Shown here: positions 15,870 to 27,469 of the stretch, in pieces
Numbering within the stretch: the first letter of the stretch is position 1
Layout: every line of letters begins with the position of its first letter
Origin: Delphinapterus leucas
Taxonomy: Eukaryota > Chordata > Mammalia > Artiodactyla > Monodontidae
Direction of reading: 5' to 3'
Assembly: GCF_002288925.2 (NCBI RefSeq)
Contig: NW_022098076.1
Coordinates: forward strand, 63,047,640-63,111,639
Length of the DNA stretch: 64,000 nucleotides
Notes under the pieces: generated by a model
Told to the model about the DNA's origin: nothing
The model's database searches: none
Seen by the model: the letters and a program-made list of their open reading frames with translations, nothing else
Position numbers and translations under genes: made by a program

Positions 15870-16100
15870 CTTGTATGATCAGATGGAGGAGGAAGAAAAG
15901 GACCAAGCTTCATTTACAGATGGGATGGCTCAGTATGTGGGGAAAGCCAAAAATGGGTAGCATTGAAGCTTTACTTATGGGTGGTTTTGAAAAACAGTGG
16001 CAAGGGAAAACCACCTCCATGGGCAGACCTTTAGTGGTGCACCATGTCATTTACTTTGTGTGGAAAGATAAGATGTGGAAAGATAAGAGACCCAAAGTTA

Positions 16101-16140
<40 letters not shown>

Positions 16141-17400
16141 AATCATGGGCAATGATGAAAGGCCTGGCCAGCTGCTGAGAGACATGAATGGAAAAAGATT
16201 TTAAGATTGGAGACAAGAAGGTCTGGGATAGAGGTAGGCACATGGACATGAGAGTGGGAAAGAAGTGTGAAAATCTTTGAGTCACATATTAGCACCCACC
16301 ATGAAAGAGGCATTAAACAATCGAGTGGACTAAACAACCAATCCAATTCATGTCAGGTAGTCCCTGCACTGGCCACACCAGGGCCGGTGCAATGCGTAGG
16401 TACATGAACAAAGTAGCCACAATGGCAGAAATGGAGACTATCCATGGGCTTAACAGCATGAACCCTCCACTTAACCAAGGCTGGTCTAGCTATTGCCACC
16501 ACTGAATGTCCAATTTACCAACAACAAAGATAAATGCTTAGTGCCCAATTCCTCAAGGAGACCAATGGGCCACATGCTGGCAAGTTATGTATTTTGGGCC
16601 CCTTCCATTCTGGAAGGGCAAGTTCATTCTCATAGGAACAGACATGTATTTTATGTACATGGTTTGCCCTTTATGTCTACAGGGCCTTAACCAGCACCGT
16701 TATCTTAAGGGCAGTGGAGTATTTGATTCATTGGCAAGGGATTCCACATAACATCACCTCAGACCAAAGGACCCACTTTACAGTAAATAAGTGCTGGAGG
16801 GAGCCCATGACAATGGAACTCACTGGTCATATCACATACATCACCCACAAGCTGCCATCCAGATAAAGCATCAGAATAGCTTGCCGATGTGACCTGGATA
16901 ATTAGGAAGAGGTACAGCTGCCATTACACAATGGAATATGTAATAGTGTAGAACCCAGGTGATTTACTTGGGCACTACTTTGTACTTCTTTGCCCAATTG
17001 TGACTGCAAAGAGAAAAACCATAGTCTGAGAAGTACATGATTACCAGGTACTCAGGCAGTTCAGAATAATCCAGTTATTCTGCCAGACTAATCAAGCCTC
17101 AAGACTTGGTAGCTGAGTAAAGAGGAATCTACCATGGATAGCAGAGAAAGAAGATTATAAGTATCAGTTGTGGCCCTCAGAAAAACTCCAGAGGCTAACT
17201 TCCCTTCCAATTTTTTTCTCAGGAAGAGAGTAAGGTGGGTGTGTAGAAAAAGGCCCAGCAAAGCCCAATCATCGTGGGTAATTCTCATTCCAAACTCCCC
17301 ACTAGGTTGGTCTAGGAGTTGTTGGGCCTGCATCATAGTTCCACTTCTCTTTCTGCCCAATCCAGATTCCTTCCTTCACATGTATTAATCCTTACTACAT
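15870..17400 (+). mobile_element. Degenerate endogenous retrovirus remnant, ERV-L-like pol/integrase
   Basis: Around 16725-16790 the plus strand reads in one frame as an integrase-core-like stretch (HWQGIPHNITSDQRTHFT), a pattern typical of ERV-L-class pol. A block near 16556-16620 (RPMGHMLAS) and the 3' part toward 17390 look like further pol and pre-LTR sequence. A (TA)n tract sits at 16103-16138. No long ORF survives: stops and frame changes throughout make it a non-coding fossil. The class is from memory and the limits are approximate. Confidence 0.55.
16103..16138. repeat. (TA)n microsatellite
   Basis: Perfect AT/TA dinucleotide run of about 18 units inside the retroviral remnant. Confidence 0.97.
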
Positions 17401-17819
17401 ATCTTGCATCTTAAACTCCATCTCAGACTCTGCTGATACAATGTGCAAGTACCCCATACACTCAACCTGTAGGAACTTTATCAATATGACAGACTCCTAA
17501 ATATTTTTTGAGATTTCTCTCTGACCTTCTGGCATGTATTATTTTACTAAGGCATCTAGGAAATTTCTACTTTATGCTCACCAGGTCTCCATAGTATGTC
17601 ATCAGAGTAATGGACAAGCAAGATATTGTGTGGAATACCATTACAAATAAGTTAGAAATTTTATCTTATTATGTCACAGAGGAGAACTGACGAAGTCCTG
17701 GAGTAAAACACTGATGGTGTAATGCTGTCTCTACTAGGTAAAGGCAAACTGTATCTGTTTATCCTTATTCATTAGAATTGAGAAAAAAAATTTGCACCCA
17801 CCAAACAGGCAATTTAATG

Positions 17820-18370
17820 GCAATAATAATTACCATGTGGATCAGAGTCCCAGCAGGAGACAGATGGCATGCTGAAACGAGTAATTAAAAGAGAGTTCAG
17901 TAAAGGAAATATTTATGAAGGTGTGGGAAAGGTTTAAGGAAACCACAAGCTTTCAATGCTCCAAGACTAGCAGCAGAGGTGAGCCATCACCAACCCTAAG
18001 CCTGAAGCGGCAAGAAGGGAGTTCCATTTCCTAGAAAGTGTATCTGTATGGGAAGGGCCATATGACAGGAGCTATGGTAAACAGTGAGTCCACAGCATGA
18101 AAGCCAGTAGAATGACTATCTTGACTTTACTTTCCTCTCATCCTGTCATCTTATGCTACTATTTCCCGTTGGCCAAATCCAACCAGAATTTGGATCAGAG
18201 GGCTAGGGAACCCACTGAGTGTCCTTTTATATGGACAGTACCACCTATAGAGCAGAGCAAGACAGGCCCATGCTTGGGAGCTACCCACATATCACAAATT
18301 CATAAAAAAGTTGAAGAACGCATGGGCAAATCAGTATTCGATGGTCAGTCAGGATTTGGTAGTTAATCAG
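17820..18370. repeat. Old interspersed repeat, family not assigned
   Basis: The pattern CAGTAAAGGAAATATTTATG followed by CACCAACCCTAAGCCTGAAG and GGCCAAATCCAACCAGAA recalls a mammal-wide repeat. A weaker relative is present at 44386-44640. I could not name the family with confidence. Confidence 0.4.
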
Positions 18371-18669
18371 GATTTTGTGGTCAATGAAACTGTTAACATC
18401 CATTCTCATAGCTAATACTGCTCAGGCTCCAGGGAAATTCTTCATATCTCACATTCTATATCTTTGAAATATTATAAAATGTGACTGCATCTAAATGCTA
18501 TAAAGGTTTGTAGGCTGTGTTGCTATAAAACTGGAAGAGAATATAACAGTGGAAAGAGTATTTGAGCTTGAGCAAGTCGATAAAAATAGATAAATTACTT
18601 TAGCCAATCTTTGTTCTCAGCAGAAACACAATAGATTTTTGCATAATGAAACATTATTTCTTCTCTTAG

Positions 18670-18781
18670 GGTTCCATTAGTGGACTGGAAGTACTCAACA
18701 ATTATTGTGGTGACCACGGTGGTTGCAATTGGCAGCTTAGGAACACTTTTCCATATTAAATTACTGTTTCTTTTAAAATAA
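18670..18781 (+). other. Exon-like segment encoding a hydrophobic tail; parent gene unknown
   Basis: A good acceptor (CATTATTTCTTCTCTTAG, ending 18669) is followed by 36 codons open to TAA at 18779-18781. They begin VPLVDWKYSTIIVVTTVVAI and include about 24 continuous hydrophobic residues, like a C-terminal membrane anchor. Its phase (one base before the first full codon) is compatible with splicing from the NBEAL1 exon ending at 421, but not in this frame from 2313. No start codon, donor or upstream partner is visible. It could be an alternative terminal exon, an exon fossil, or chance. Confidence 0.3.
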
Positions 18782-19480
18782 TATATATGTAGGTCTAGAT
18801 ATGACGTGAGTAAAGTGTGGTACCACTTCTTTATATTACCCTACAGATCTAGTTATCGCTTTAAGAGATGGTGAGAATCACAATATAAGTGATACAATTG
18901 TTATGATAAATTTAAACTGTTTTATAATATTTGCTGCAATAACAATGTTACCATATGCAACAACTCCATTACAGTTGAACACAATAGATAAAAGTCATTG
19001 TTCATTTCTGAAGCTAAAGATTACTTTAAAAATTTTATTGATAATTCCAGTTGCTACTGCCTCAACAGAGCAAAATTTCTTCAATTTGAAAGAATTAAGA
19101 AAACTATTCTATACATAAATTATGCTTCAATAAGCCTGAGATTGTTTTAAAAAAATCTATCCAAGAACCACAATGACCGAAGACAGGATAATTTGGCATT
19201 TCTGCAGACAGAAGACAAATGATGTCAAAAATCTTGACTTTAAAAATAGAGATTCTTCTGAAGTAAAGGGAAGAAAAATAAATTTTATGAAATAAATATA
19301 TAATGTGTGAATTATGCATCTATATTTTATATTTGATCCAAACACCACTAGATTATTATAGAACATCCAGACATGTGCAATAAAGTTCAGTTAGATTTTG
19401 TTATTACATATATTTTAAATCTACTTGGAAAAGTGTTGGTCGGGGCACAGCGATGATAACTCCTAATGTTTTCTCCAAGC
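18782..19480. other. AT-rich intergenic spacer upstream of CYP20A1
   Basis: Short unconvincing open frames only. The composition changes sharply from AT-rich to GC-rich at about 19,490, where the CpG island begins. Confidence 0.5.
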
Positions 19481-19489
19481 CAGGGTTCC

Positions 19490-20160
19490 TCCTCCCCCAG
19501 CAACTCGATCCCGGAGTCGTGGGCGTGTCTGGAGTCTCGGGCGTGCCAGGTGTCGCGTCCGCCGGAATCCCGCCTCGGGGCGCGGCTCCCATCTGCCAAA
19601 GCTCCTCTGCGCTCCCTTGCTCCCCTCGCCAGCCCGGGCGGCCCAGGCCACGCCCCCAGCGCTCCATTCGTTCGCTCGTCCCGCGGGCGCCCCCGCACAC
19701 CACTCCGTTGCGCGGGTCCCAGCACGCTGAGGCGCTGCTGCCGAGCGTGGAACCAAGACGTGGCTCCCGGGCGGAGGAGCCATGTTGGACTTCGCGATAT
19801 TCGCCGTTACCTTCTTGCTGGCGTTGGTGGGAGCCGTACTCTACCTCTATCCGGTAACCGCCGGCTCGGCCTCGGTCTCGCCCGCATCCACGTCGCCCTG
19901 CCCGCGGCGGGCCGCAGGGGGCGGGCCCGGAGTGGGTGCGGGGAGAGCTCCTGCTGCGGTTCCGGCTCAGTCCAGCTCCGGGGCATGTGACGCTTCGCGG
20001 GCGCGCGCGGGGCTGGCGCTGAGGACGGAGCGGCGCGGGCCACACGGCCGCCTTCCGACGCCGAGTGAGGCGGGCAGGTGGTTCAGCAGCGCGGATGCGG
20101 CCGCCGGGGGCTGAGGGCTGGTCCGCGGGTCCGACTTCCCTGCGCCTGCCCTCGCCACGC
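19490..20160 (+). promoter_or_regulatory. CYP20A1: CpG island with the CYP20A1 promoter and first exon
   Basis: Dense CpG dinucleotides extend from about 300 bp upstream of the CYP20A1 start codon to about 300 bp into intron 1, between AT-rich flanks. A CCACGCCCCC GC-box lies at 19648-19657, about 130 bp before the ATG, and other GC-rich Sp/KLF-like boxes occur. No TATA box is evident, so dispersed housekeeping-type initiation is expected. Long frames on the minus strand here are a by-product of GC-rich sequence. Confidence 0.8.
19782..19853 (+). CDS. CYP20A1: CYP20A1 exon 1 (coding): N-terminal membrane anchor
   Basis: CYP20A1 is the only member of the vertebrate CYP20 family, an orphan cytochrome P450 without an agreed substrate, expected to be anchored in the endoplasmic reticulum. 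The exon encodes 24 residues starting MLDFAIFAVTFLLALVGAVL, a classic P450 signal-anchor helix, and ends at Pro-24. The ATG has a G at -3 (GAGCCATGT), sits in a CpG island, and is followed by donor CCG|GTAACC (GT at 19854). It ends in phase 0 and joins exon 2 (ASRQAAG...). I recognise the sequence as the CYP20A1 N-terminus. The transcription start is not determinable. Confidence 0.93.
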
Positions 20161-20870
20161 CACTGTTAAGGGCGGGTCTGAAGCGCTTTGGTGGCTTTCG
20201 GGCAGTAACTCTGCCCACTCCAGTTCCATTTTCTAGTGTGCCTGGGAGGAAACTCCAGGCTGCTCCACGCCTTTCCCCTTTCCCAAGGATTCTCCCCCAG
20301 TGTTTCTTTTGTCGTCTACTCCCATCTGTCTTTCGACTTTCATTCCTGAAATCCAAAGTCCTTAAGGTCCAGACCGGGTCTTGCTCCTCGCAGGGCCTCA
20401 CCGGCTAAATAAAGCGGTCGTGGAAGGAGCCCTGTGCAGGGGGAGGTTAGCTGTGAGCTTCACCTAGCCTAGTGCTTTATCTCTGAATCTCCTTCCGGCC
20501 TTCTTTCTCTTCTTGCCTTCTTCAACCCCAGAAGGTGGTTCTGAAAACAAAGGAGCTAATGGATGAGGGATCATCTACAAAGCAAGGTGGTGGTTTTGTA
20601 GAAGAAGTTGTAAAGCAGCAGCACAGTGTCAAATACATCACTGGCAATGACAGAACACCTTAAATATTCTCGCTGGTAAATGGGTTGGATTGGAGTATTG
20701 CAACTGCACAATCTGGAACTTCCAGTGAATCTTATTTTCTGAGAAATAGCCATCTGGAAGGTTAGGAGAGTGCGGGAGTAGGGAAATGAGATTACCAGGC
20801 AACTCACTTGAGGGTCATGAAATTAAAATAAGACTAGTCATTATGGGTGTGTTTTTCCCCAGCAGTTTTT

Positions 20871-21078
20871 TTTTTTTTTTTTTTGCGGTACGCGGGCCTC
20901 TCACTGTTGTGGCCGCTCCCGTTGCGGAGCACAGGCTCCGGACGCGCAGGCTCAGCGGCCATGGCTCACGGGCCCAGCCGCTCCGCGGCATGTGGGATCT
21001 CCCCGGACCGGGGCACGAACCCATGTCCCCTGCATCGGCAGGCGGACTCTCAACCATTGCGCCACCAGGGAAGCCCTT
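20871..21078 (-). mobile_element. CHR-2-type SINE
   Basis: T run, GCGGTACGCGGGCCTCTCAC and ending CACCAGGGAAGCCC. The TSD ccagcagttttt lies at 20859-20870 and 21079-21090. Confidence 0.92.
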
Positions 21079-22598
21079 CCAGCAGTTTTTCTTCATCTAT
21101 GTGGAATCAGGGGCAGTTGACAGAATATTGGGTTTAATTAGAATTGGTGTTTTACTAGGTGCTTTTGACAAAAGGATATAGGGCAAGGGAGTGGTTATAA
21201 TGGACCATGGAATCTCAGCTGGAGAGAGTGGAAAATGAGTATATGAGTGGGTGGGTTAAAAGTCCTTTTGGGGTAAAAATAGTTTTTGGAGTCAAGATGT
21301 TAAAAATAGTGAAAAGGAAAAATAGGAGGTGCTTGGAGATTTGCATGCTTGATGTTAAAACTCGAGATGGTGAAGTTATTGGTAATGTCAAGACCTAGTG
21401 TACAACCATAGGAATGAGTGGCTGAGATCAGGTGGAGTTTTGAGTTGGGGACAGATGGGTCAGGAAAGAAGATAAACTTCTGTAGGAATAGGAGTCTGGG
21501 GGACGAGGGAAGACCTGGGGATGGTAGTCCTGGGCTTAGTATGGTGTCTAATGTAGGTAAGGAAAAAGGTCATAGTAACATTCTGGATGGTCTCAAGGTA
21601 GATGATAGTGGTGAGGCTACGATTATCAGGGAGTTTGGCAGGGTCTTGCCAGGTGCATGCCAATTTGGGGATCTCATCAATTTAGCTATGTGGAAGATGT
21701 GGAGATAGTAAAGGGCAGGAGAGCATTTTGCCTGGTGTTCTGGGGCTCACTCTTCATTTCTCCTCTTGAAGGGTGGAGGTTGGTGTAGGAGCTGTCTTAT
21801 GCAAAGCGCATAGACTTCTGAGGAAAATACATTTTTTGAGGTCTTGCTTGTGTGAAAATCTTTCTGTTCTAGCTTCACACTTGAATGATAGATAGTTTGG
21901 CTTAGTGTAAAATTCTAAGTTGGAAATAATTTTCCCTTAGAATTATAGGGGCCACCACCCACCAGCCGGTTGTTCCTGAATCTGTAGTCTCAAGGTCTCT
22001 TTCCAGAAGGATGGTAATCACAAGAATGGTGTCTGAGGGATCTGTATACTGGCTTTTTGCTAATTGTTAAAATCTTGCATCTTACCCCTGCCTTTCTGGT
22101 TACTGAGTGCAAATCTGATTGCTTCTTGTGGAAATTCTCCTCTGCAGACCCCCAGAGGAGGCCTCACAACTACGTCAATTAATCACTACTCCAACAGCTT
22201 AACACTTCCAAAAAAATTGGTTGGATTGTTCGTCCACTGTTGTCTCCTCTCCCATTCTCTTTATCGGTATTTTCTCCTTTTTTATATCTTCACTTTCATT
22301 TTGTGGGATTTCAGGAAGAGATCATTGATGAGTGTTATCAATCTACCATGTTTAAAGAGAAGTCAGGAAACTTGTTTCAGTCAATAATTTCAACCTAGAA
22401 AATAAAAAGTTGGCTTCTTTTATATGACTGACTTTTTCTTTTTCTAATTGAGTTCCTTCCATCCTTTTCCCCACTTTTTATAATATCAAACTTGACAAGT
22501 TTCCATTATTGATGAGACTGTATGACAAAATTTTACATTGTAGGTTTCATTGTCATCAGTTAAATGCAAGTTGCACATACTATAACCTAGATAGTATT

Positions 22599-23000
22599 TT
22601 TTTTTTTTTTGAAAGATTATCACTTCAGACTACTACTTTTTTTTGTTTGTTTTAAATTTATTTTTATTTATTTATTTTTGGCCACGTTGGGTCTTTGTTG
22701 CTGCGCATGGGCTTTCTCTAGTTGCAGCGAGCAGGGTTTACTCTTCATTGTGGTGCACAGGCTTCTCATTGCGGTGGCTTCTCTTTTTGCAGAGCACGGG
22801 CTCTAGGTGCGTGGGCTTCAGTAGTTGTGGCACACAGGCTCCGTAGTTGTGGCTCGCGGGCTGTAGAGCGCAGGCTCAGTAGCTGTGGTGCACGAGCTTA
22901 GTTGCTCCGCGGCATGTGGGATCTTCCCGGACCAGAGCTTGAACCCGTGTCCCCTTCATTGGCAAGAAGATTCTTAACCACTGCACCACCAGGGAAGCCC
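22599..23000 (-). mobile_element. Long CHR-type SINE
   Basis: A 402-bp reverse-oriented variant with the TTGGGTCTTTGTTGCTGCGC block and tRNA head at its right end. The perfect 12-bp TSD ctagatagtatt is at 22587-22598 and 23001-23012. Confidence 0.9.
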
Positions 23001-24096
23001 CTAGATAGTATTCTTATAGGATTTAGTACAAACTGTTAAACTCTTCAGTTAGTATCATTCAACCTAGTATCTCTCTTTTGGCATACATACCCCAAAGGAG
23101 TAAAAAAGTAAAGTTGTATAAAGATTTTCATGGCACTACCTATAACAATGAGAAAATGGAAGAAAGAAATAGCCTAGATGTTTTATAACGCTACAGCAGG
23201 AAGATGGTTACACAGTTCTGGATACATAGTGGAACACTGTTTAGCCTTTACATGTTCAAATAAATAAATATTCATTTATTTGTATAATGTTAAGTAGGGG
23301 GGAAAAGGGCAGAATGTCAGACAAATAAACTCTGATTAGTACTAGCTAAAATCATTGACAAAATTCAGAATTGATTCTGGAGTTGACTATTTTAGGTTAT
23401 TTTTCCTATAAATATTTAGTTTATTTAAAAAGAGTTTTACAAGATATCTTATTATAAAAGTAATACGCTTGTTGTAAAATAAAAAAAAGACACTAACCTC
23501 TAAACCCAGCGACCATAAACCCAGTACAAAATTGTAAAACATGAAAATTCCCCCAGCTTTTTCATAGTTCATTCTTCAGAGGTTCTCACTTTAACAATTT
23601 GCTATGAATTATTTTGTTATTTACTTCTATACCAGACACCTTTCTGACTGTATGACCCTGATAATAATAACTGCATTAAAGCAAATGATGAATATCACAT
23701 TGTATTTTGGTAAATTCTTTGACTAGAAAGAGAACTATTTTAGGAATGAAACTATTATAATCATGACATTGATTTTTTTTTGAAAGCCAAGCCAGATGGG
23801 ACCATATATAGTCTCAGAACAAAGAAAAATATACTTGATTATGTATTAATTGATGAAGAATGGTTGTTAAATTCTTCAACACCTTAGTTTAGTTGATAGA
23901 GAGGAGGAATATTAGGATAATGCTTTTCAATACAAAGAATCCAGTTTTTGTATTTTAATATAGAAATAATCTCTGAGATTCAACCAATTTGGAAAACCAT
24001 CATTTAAGGTCCTGCAGATGTATTGGGAAAATGCATCTGACTTATGGGATATGTGATAATTCATTATACTAAACTTCTTAAAATTTTTTCCCTAAG

Positions 24097-24146
24097 GCTT
24101 CCAGACAAGCTGCAGGAATTCCAGGGATTACTCCAACAGAAGAAAA
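24097..24146 (+). CDS. CYP20A1: CYP20A1 exon 2
   Basis: A 50-nt exon between acceptor TTTCCCTAAG (ends 24096) and donor AAAA|GTGAGT (GT at 24147). It encodes ASRQAAGIPGITPTEE plus two bases of Lys. This is the proline/glycine hinge that follows the membrane anchor and orients the P450 catalytic domain. The acceptor tract is interrupted by purines (CCCTAAG) and looks modest, but the phase fit with exons 1 and 3 and the recognised residues leave little doubt. Confidence 0.92.
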
Positions 24147-24763
24147 GTGAGTTGTTTTTTTAAATCAAGTAGAGTCAACTCTTAATTTTGGATCAAAACT
24201 AAACCATATCTTTAGATTACTCAGTTTATTTCATTCCTTTGTTTTCTCTAAACTTATCTCTGGGCATACTACCTAAACTTTGTTAAGAACAGAAAGGAAG
24301 CCTGTATAAATCAAAACCTTTAATTTCTTTCACTTCTGTTAGCCAGAGAGTGTTGAAAATAGAAAGAAAGGATTAAGATAGAAGGAAATAAGAAAAAGTT
24401 GCCATAGCTGATTTAAATTAGCCTGTGAGTTAATAGCCAATGACGGTGTCCATTGCTATCTCAGAATGAGTTGCTGCAACAATTGGGTAGTTTTCCAGTG
24501 TCTAAGTCAGATGTTCCTCTTGTACCTTTTTTATTTGGTATGAAGTGTTATGAATTCTCAAAATATCAGACAAATCCATATCCAAATGTAACTACCGAAA
24601 GAGAGAAGTCAAATATAATTCAGTTTTGGATTTTGCAGTAATTTGAATTTTGTGTATTTTTGCTCTCATCTGTTGACACAGTTAATTCAGAATCAACTAG
24701 TATTGTTTTTCTGATTCTTCCATGTTAAATTGATTATTTTGTCAAATGTCGCTCTTTTTTCAG

Positions 24764-24930
24764 AGATGGTAATCTTCCAGATATTGTGAACAGTGGAAGT
24801 TTGCACGAGTTCCTGGTTAATTTGCATGAGAGATATGGGCCTGTGGTCTCTTTCTGGTTTGGCAGGCGCCTTGTGGTTAGTTTGGGCAGTGTTGATGTGC
24901 TAAAGCAGCATATCAACCCCAATAAAACAT
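24764..24930 (+). CDS. CYP20A1: CYP20A1 exon 3
   Basis: Acceptor CTCTTTTTTCAG (ends 24763); donor ACAT|GTAAGT (GT at 24931). It begins with the last base of Lys, then DGNLPDIVNSGSLHEFLVNL and continues HERYGPVVSFWFGRRLVVSL, ending HINPNKT plus one base of Ser. HERYGPVVSFWFG is the P450 helix A/beta-1 region (the KYGP motif of most microsomal P450s). Intron 2 is only 617 bp. No frameshift or stop is present. Confidence 0.94.
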
Positions 24931-24989
24931 GTAAGTTTAATTTTCTTTTTAATTAGAGTAGATGTCTATAAATGAAGATCCATACATTG

Positions 24990-25115
24990 TTCTTAGGAAT
25001 AGCTAACATTTATTAAATACTTTGTATTATATGCCAGACATTGTGCTGAAGTCTTTATATTAATTACTTCATTTAAGACACAGTATTGTAAAATGATTAT
25101 TTTCTTCCTTCAGTT
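24990..25115 (-). repeat. Probable MIR fragment
   Basis: ATTTATTAAATACTTTGTAT...ATGCCAGACATTGTGCTGAA is the usual reverse-strand MIR/L2-type end. Divergent; limits approximate. Confidence 0.45.
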
Positions 25116-25439
25116 TATAGATATGTATGAAAAAAATCCCAGTGTAAATGCCAACAGGATTTTTTTGGAACCTGAAAAACTAGTTCCAGGGTACGTCTGA
25201 AAGAGTAAAGGTACAAGAGCAGTTAAGAAACATCTAGAAAGAACATTAGTGCGGGAGATTCTTGTACCATCAGGTCGAACAGTGTATTATAAAACTTGAT
25301 TAACTTAAAGAATCTTGTACTGTGATAGGACTAGACGGATTGATGGAATGGAGTAGGTAGCCCAGTAGACAAAGCGAGGATATATGATAAAGGTTGCATT
25401 TTATGATAAAGGGGAAAGGTAATAAATGGTTTGGGAAAA

Positions 25440-26180
25440 CTAGTTAGCTATTTGGAAAAAATAAATCTCAGTCCCTGTCTCACTCTTTATATCAAAATAA
25501 ATTAGAAATGATTAAAATTTGGAGTCATAAAAGTAATAGAAGAAAAAATGGTTAAATCTTAAATTTTTTTGAGGGGGTTGTTGATAAGCCCTTTTGTACC
25601 CTGACACGAGATCTAAGAGCCATCAATCACAAGATGGGTAAATCTGTCTACATAAAAATGAAAAAATTTCAGTACAATAAAAAACACCATGAAAAAGAGA
25701 GATAGGAAAATGTTGGCCACATACTATATTTCTGTAAAATAAAAAGGTACCATGAAGAAGTTTAAAAGAGATAGGGGAACTATTTACCACGTATATATAT
25801 ATAAACTAAATGAAAACTAATAAGGAAAGTAAAATGCAATTGTGGAAAAATGGGCAAAAACAAGGTAATTAAAAAAGAAGAAATAAAAACAGCCAATAAG
25901 CAAATTAAAAGATTTCAATCTCACTAATAATCAGTGGGATGCAAATAAAAATGAGATTTTCACTTATCTGACTAGAAGAGATGAAAAATGTTGGCAAAAC
26001 TCATTGTTGGTGAGGGAATGGAGAAACATGGAGTATAAATGTTTTACAAGCTATCTGGAGAGAAGGTTGGCAGTGACCTTTGACTTATCTTAAGGAATTA
26101 TCATCAGCTGACAATAACATAGATGAGAAAAGACATTAGTATTATTCATAATAAAAACTTAAAACTTAAAACTTTTTAAT
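25440..26180 (+). mobile_element. Old L1 3' fragment
   Basis: The plus strand carries recognisable L1 C-terminal ORF2/3' UTR text, e.g. AATAATCAGTGGGATGCAAA near 25925 and GAGGGAATGGAGAAACATGG near 26012. It is A-rich and heavily diverged. Confidence 0.65.
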
Positions 26181-26224
26181 GGCTGCATTAAAGGATACAT
26201 TCAGGCGTTAATATGATGATATAG

Positions 26225-26447
26225 GTTTATTTTATTTTGTTCTTCAGATACTCATATGCCAGCATTATTGTAAGACCTTAACACACGTTAACTGATTTAA
26301 TCCTCAGAACACCTTATGAAGTACGTATTATGATTATCCCCACTTTACAGAAGAGAAAACTGATGTACAGAGAGGCTAAGTTATTTGCCCAAAGTCACAC
26401 AACTAATTAGTAATGGAGCTGGGACTTGAACCTAGGCTCTCTGGGCT
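26225..26447 (-). repeat. MIR (tRNA-derived mammalian-wide SINE)
   Basis: The reverse strand matches the MIR core, e.g. TTATCCCCACTTTACAGAAG and CCCAAAGTCACACAACTAAT, ending in the tRNA-like GGGACTTGAACC. A younger SINE inserted immediately to its right. Confidence 0.85.
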
Positions 26448-26461
26448 GGGTCTGTTTTCTT

Positions 26462-26686
26462 TTTTTTCTTTTTCTTTTTTTTTTTTTTTTTTGCAGTACG
26501 CGGGCCTCTCACTGTTGTGGCCTTTCCCGTTGTGGAGCACAGGCTCCGGATGCGCAGGCTCAGCGGCCATGGTTCACGGGCCCAGCCGCTCCGCGGCATA
26601 TGGGATCTTCCCGGACTGGGGCATGAACCCGTGTCCCCTGCATTGGCAGGTGGACTCTCAACCACTGTGCCACCAGGGAAGCCCAT
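26462..26686 (-). mobile_element. CHR-2-type SINE
   Basis: T-rich start, GCAGTACGCGGGCCTCTCAC, ending CACCAGGGAAGCCC. The TSD gggtctgttttctt (26448-26461) recurs as ggatctgttttctt (26687-26700). Confidence 0.9.
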
Positions 26687-27107
26687 GGATCTGTTTTCTT
26701 AATCACAAAATTTCTGCAACGTGGAAGGATGGCTCTGTTAAGAAATACAAAGATGGGTATAACCAGACATGGCCTCTGCTCCTATGGAATTTATAGTCTA
26801 GTGCTGGGGAAGGGGGCGAGCATGTAAATGGTGTTTAAATGATCACACTAATGAACTGAGAGACGTGCTCTGAAAGAAGAGACTGTAGTTCTTTGCAAAA
26901 TCTGACAGATTTTTCTGTCTGTCTCTCTCTGGTAAGAAATGTTAACAGCTGTAAAAAAAAAAAATCTCAGATATTTAACAGTGACTATCTCTGTGTGGTG
27001 AGATTTAGATGAATTTATTTTCTATATATCTATGTTGTTTTAATTATTTACAATGACAGTGTATTTTTGCGTATGTGGAAACAATATAGTCATTAAAGAA
27101 ACACTTA

Positions 27108-27236
27108 GGGAATTCTCTGGTGATCCAGTGGTTAGCACTCTGTGCTTCCACTGCAAGGGGCCTGGGTTTGATCCCTGGTTGGGGAACTAAGATCCTGCGA
27201 GCCTCACAGTGCTGCCGCCAAAAAAAAAAAGGAAAC
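27108..27236 (+). mobile_element. Short tRNA-derived SINE
   Basis: GGGAATTCTCTGGTGATCCA head, GGGTTTGATCCCTGGTTGGG and poly(A). The TSD aagaaacactta is at 27096-27107 and 27237-27248. Confidence 0.9.
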
Positions 27237-27469
27237 AAGAAACACTTAAAAATGAATGAAGGAGAAAAGAAAAGAAATTTTTGGATTCAGCTAAATAATT
27301 TTAACTGTAATACTTGACAGTTACACAAAATCAATTTTGCTTTAAAAATCAGTGGTGTAATTTTTTTTTTACAAAGTGAAAGATATTGCTGTCATGTGAG
27401 TAGAAGATTTATGTATTAATGATTTACAGTGAAATTCCCAGTCAGAATATTGTTTTCTTGCCAATTTTT

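Larger units (their letters stand above)
19854..24096 (+). other. CYP20A1: CYP20A1 intron 1
   Basis: Starts inside the CpG island and quickly becomes AT-rich. It contains SINEs at 20871-21078 and 22599-23000 and an old L1 3' fragment around 23056-23330 (+). The stretch 21180-22560 shows only short open frames without recognisable homology. Confidence 0.8.

Noticed and set aside
15875..16204. 109-codon frame with an IYIYIY tract
   Set aside because: The central part is the (TA)n microsatellite and the remainder is retroviral debris. No conserved domain.
19404..20045. 213-codon minus-strand open frame over the CYP20A1 promoter
   Set aside because: It lies within the CpG island, where stop codons are rare by composition. 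It has low-complexity Arg/Pro/Gly content and overlaps exon 1, and several other frames are equally open.
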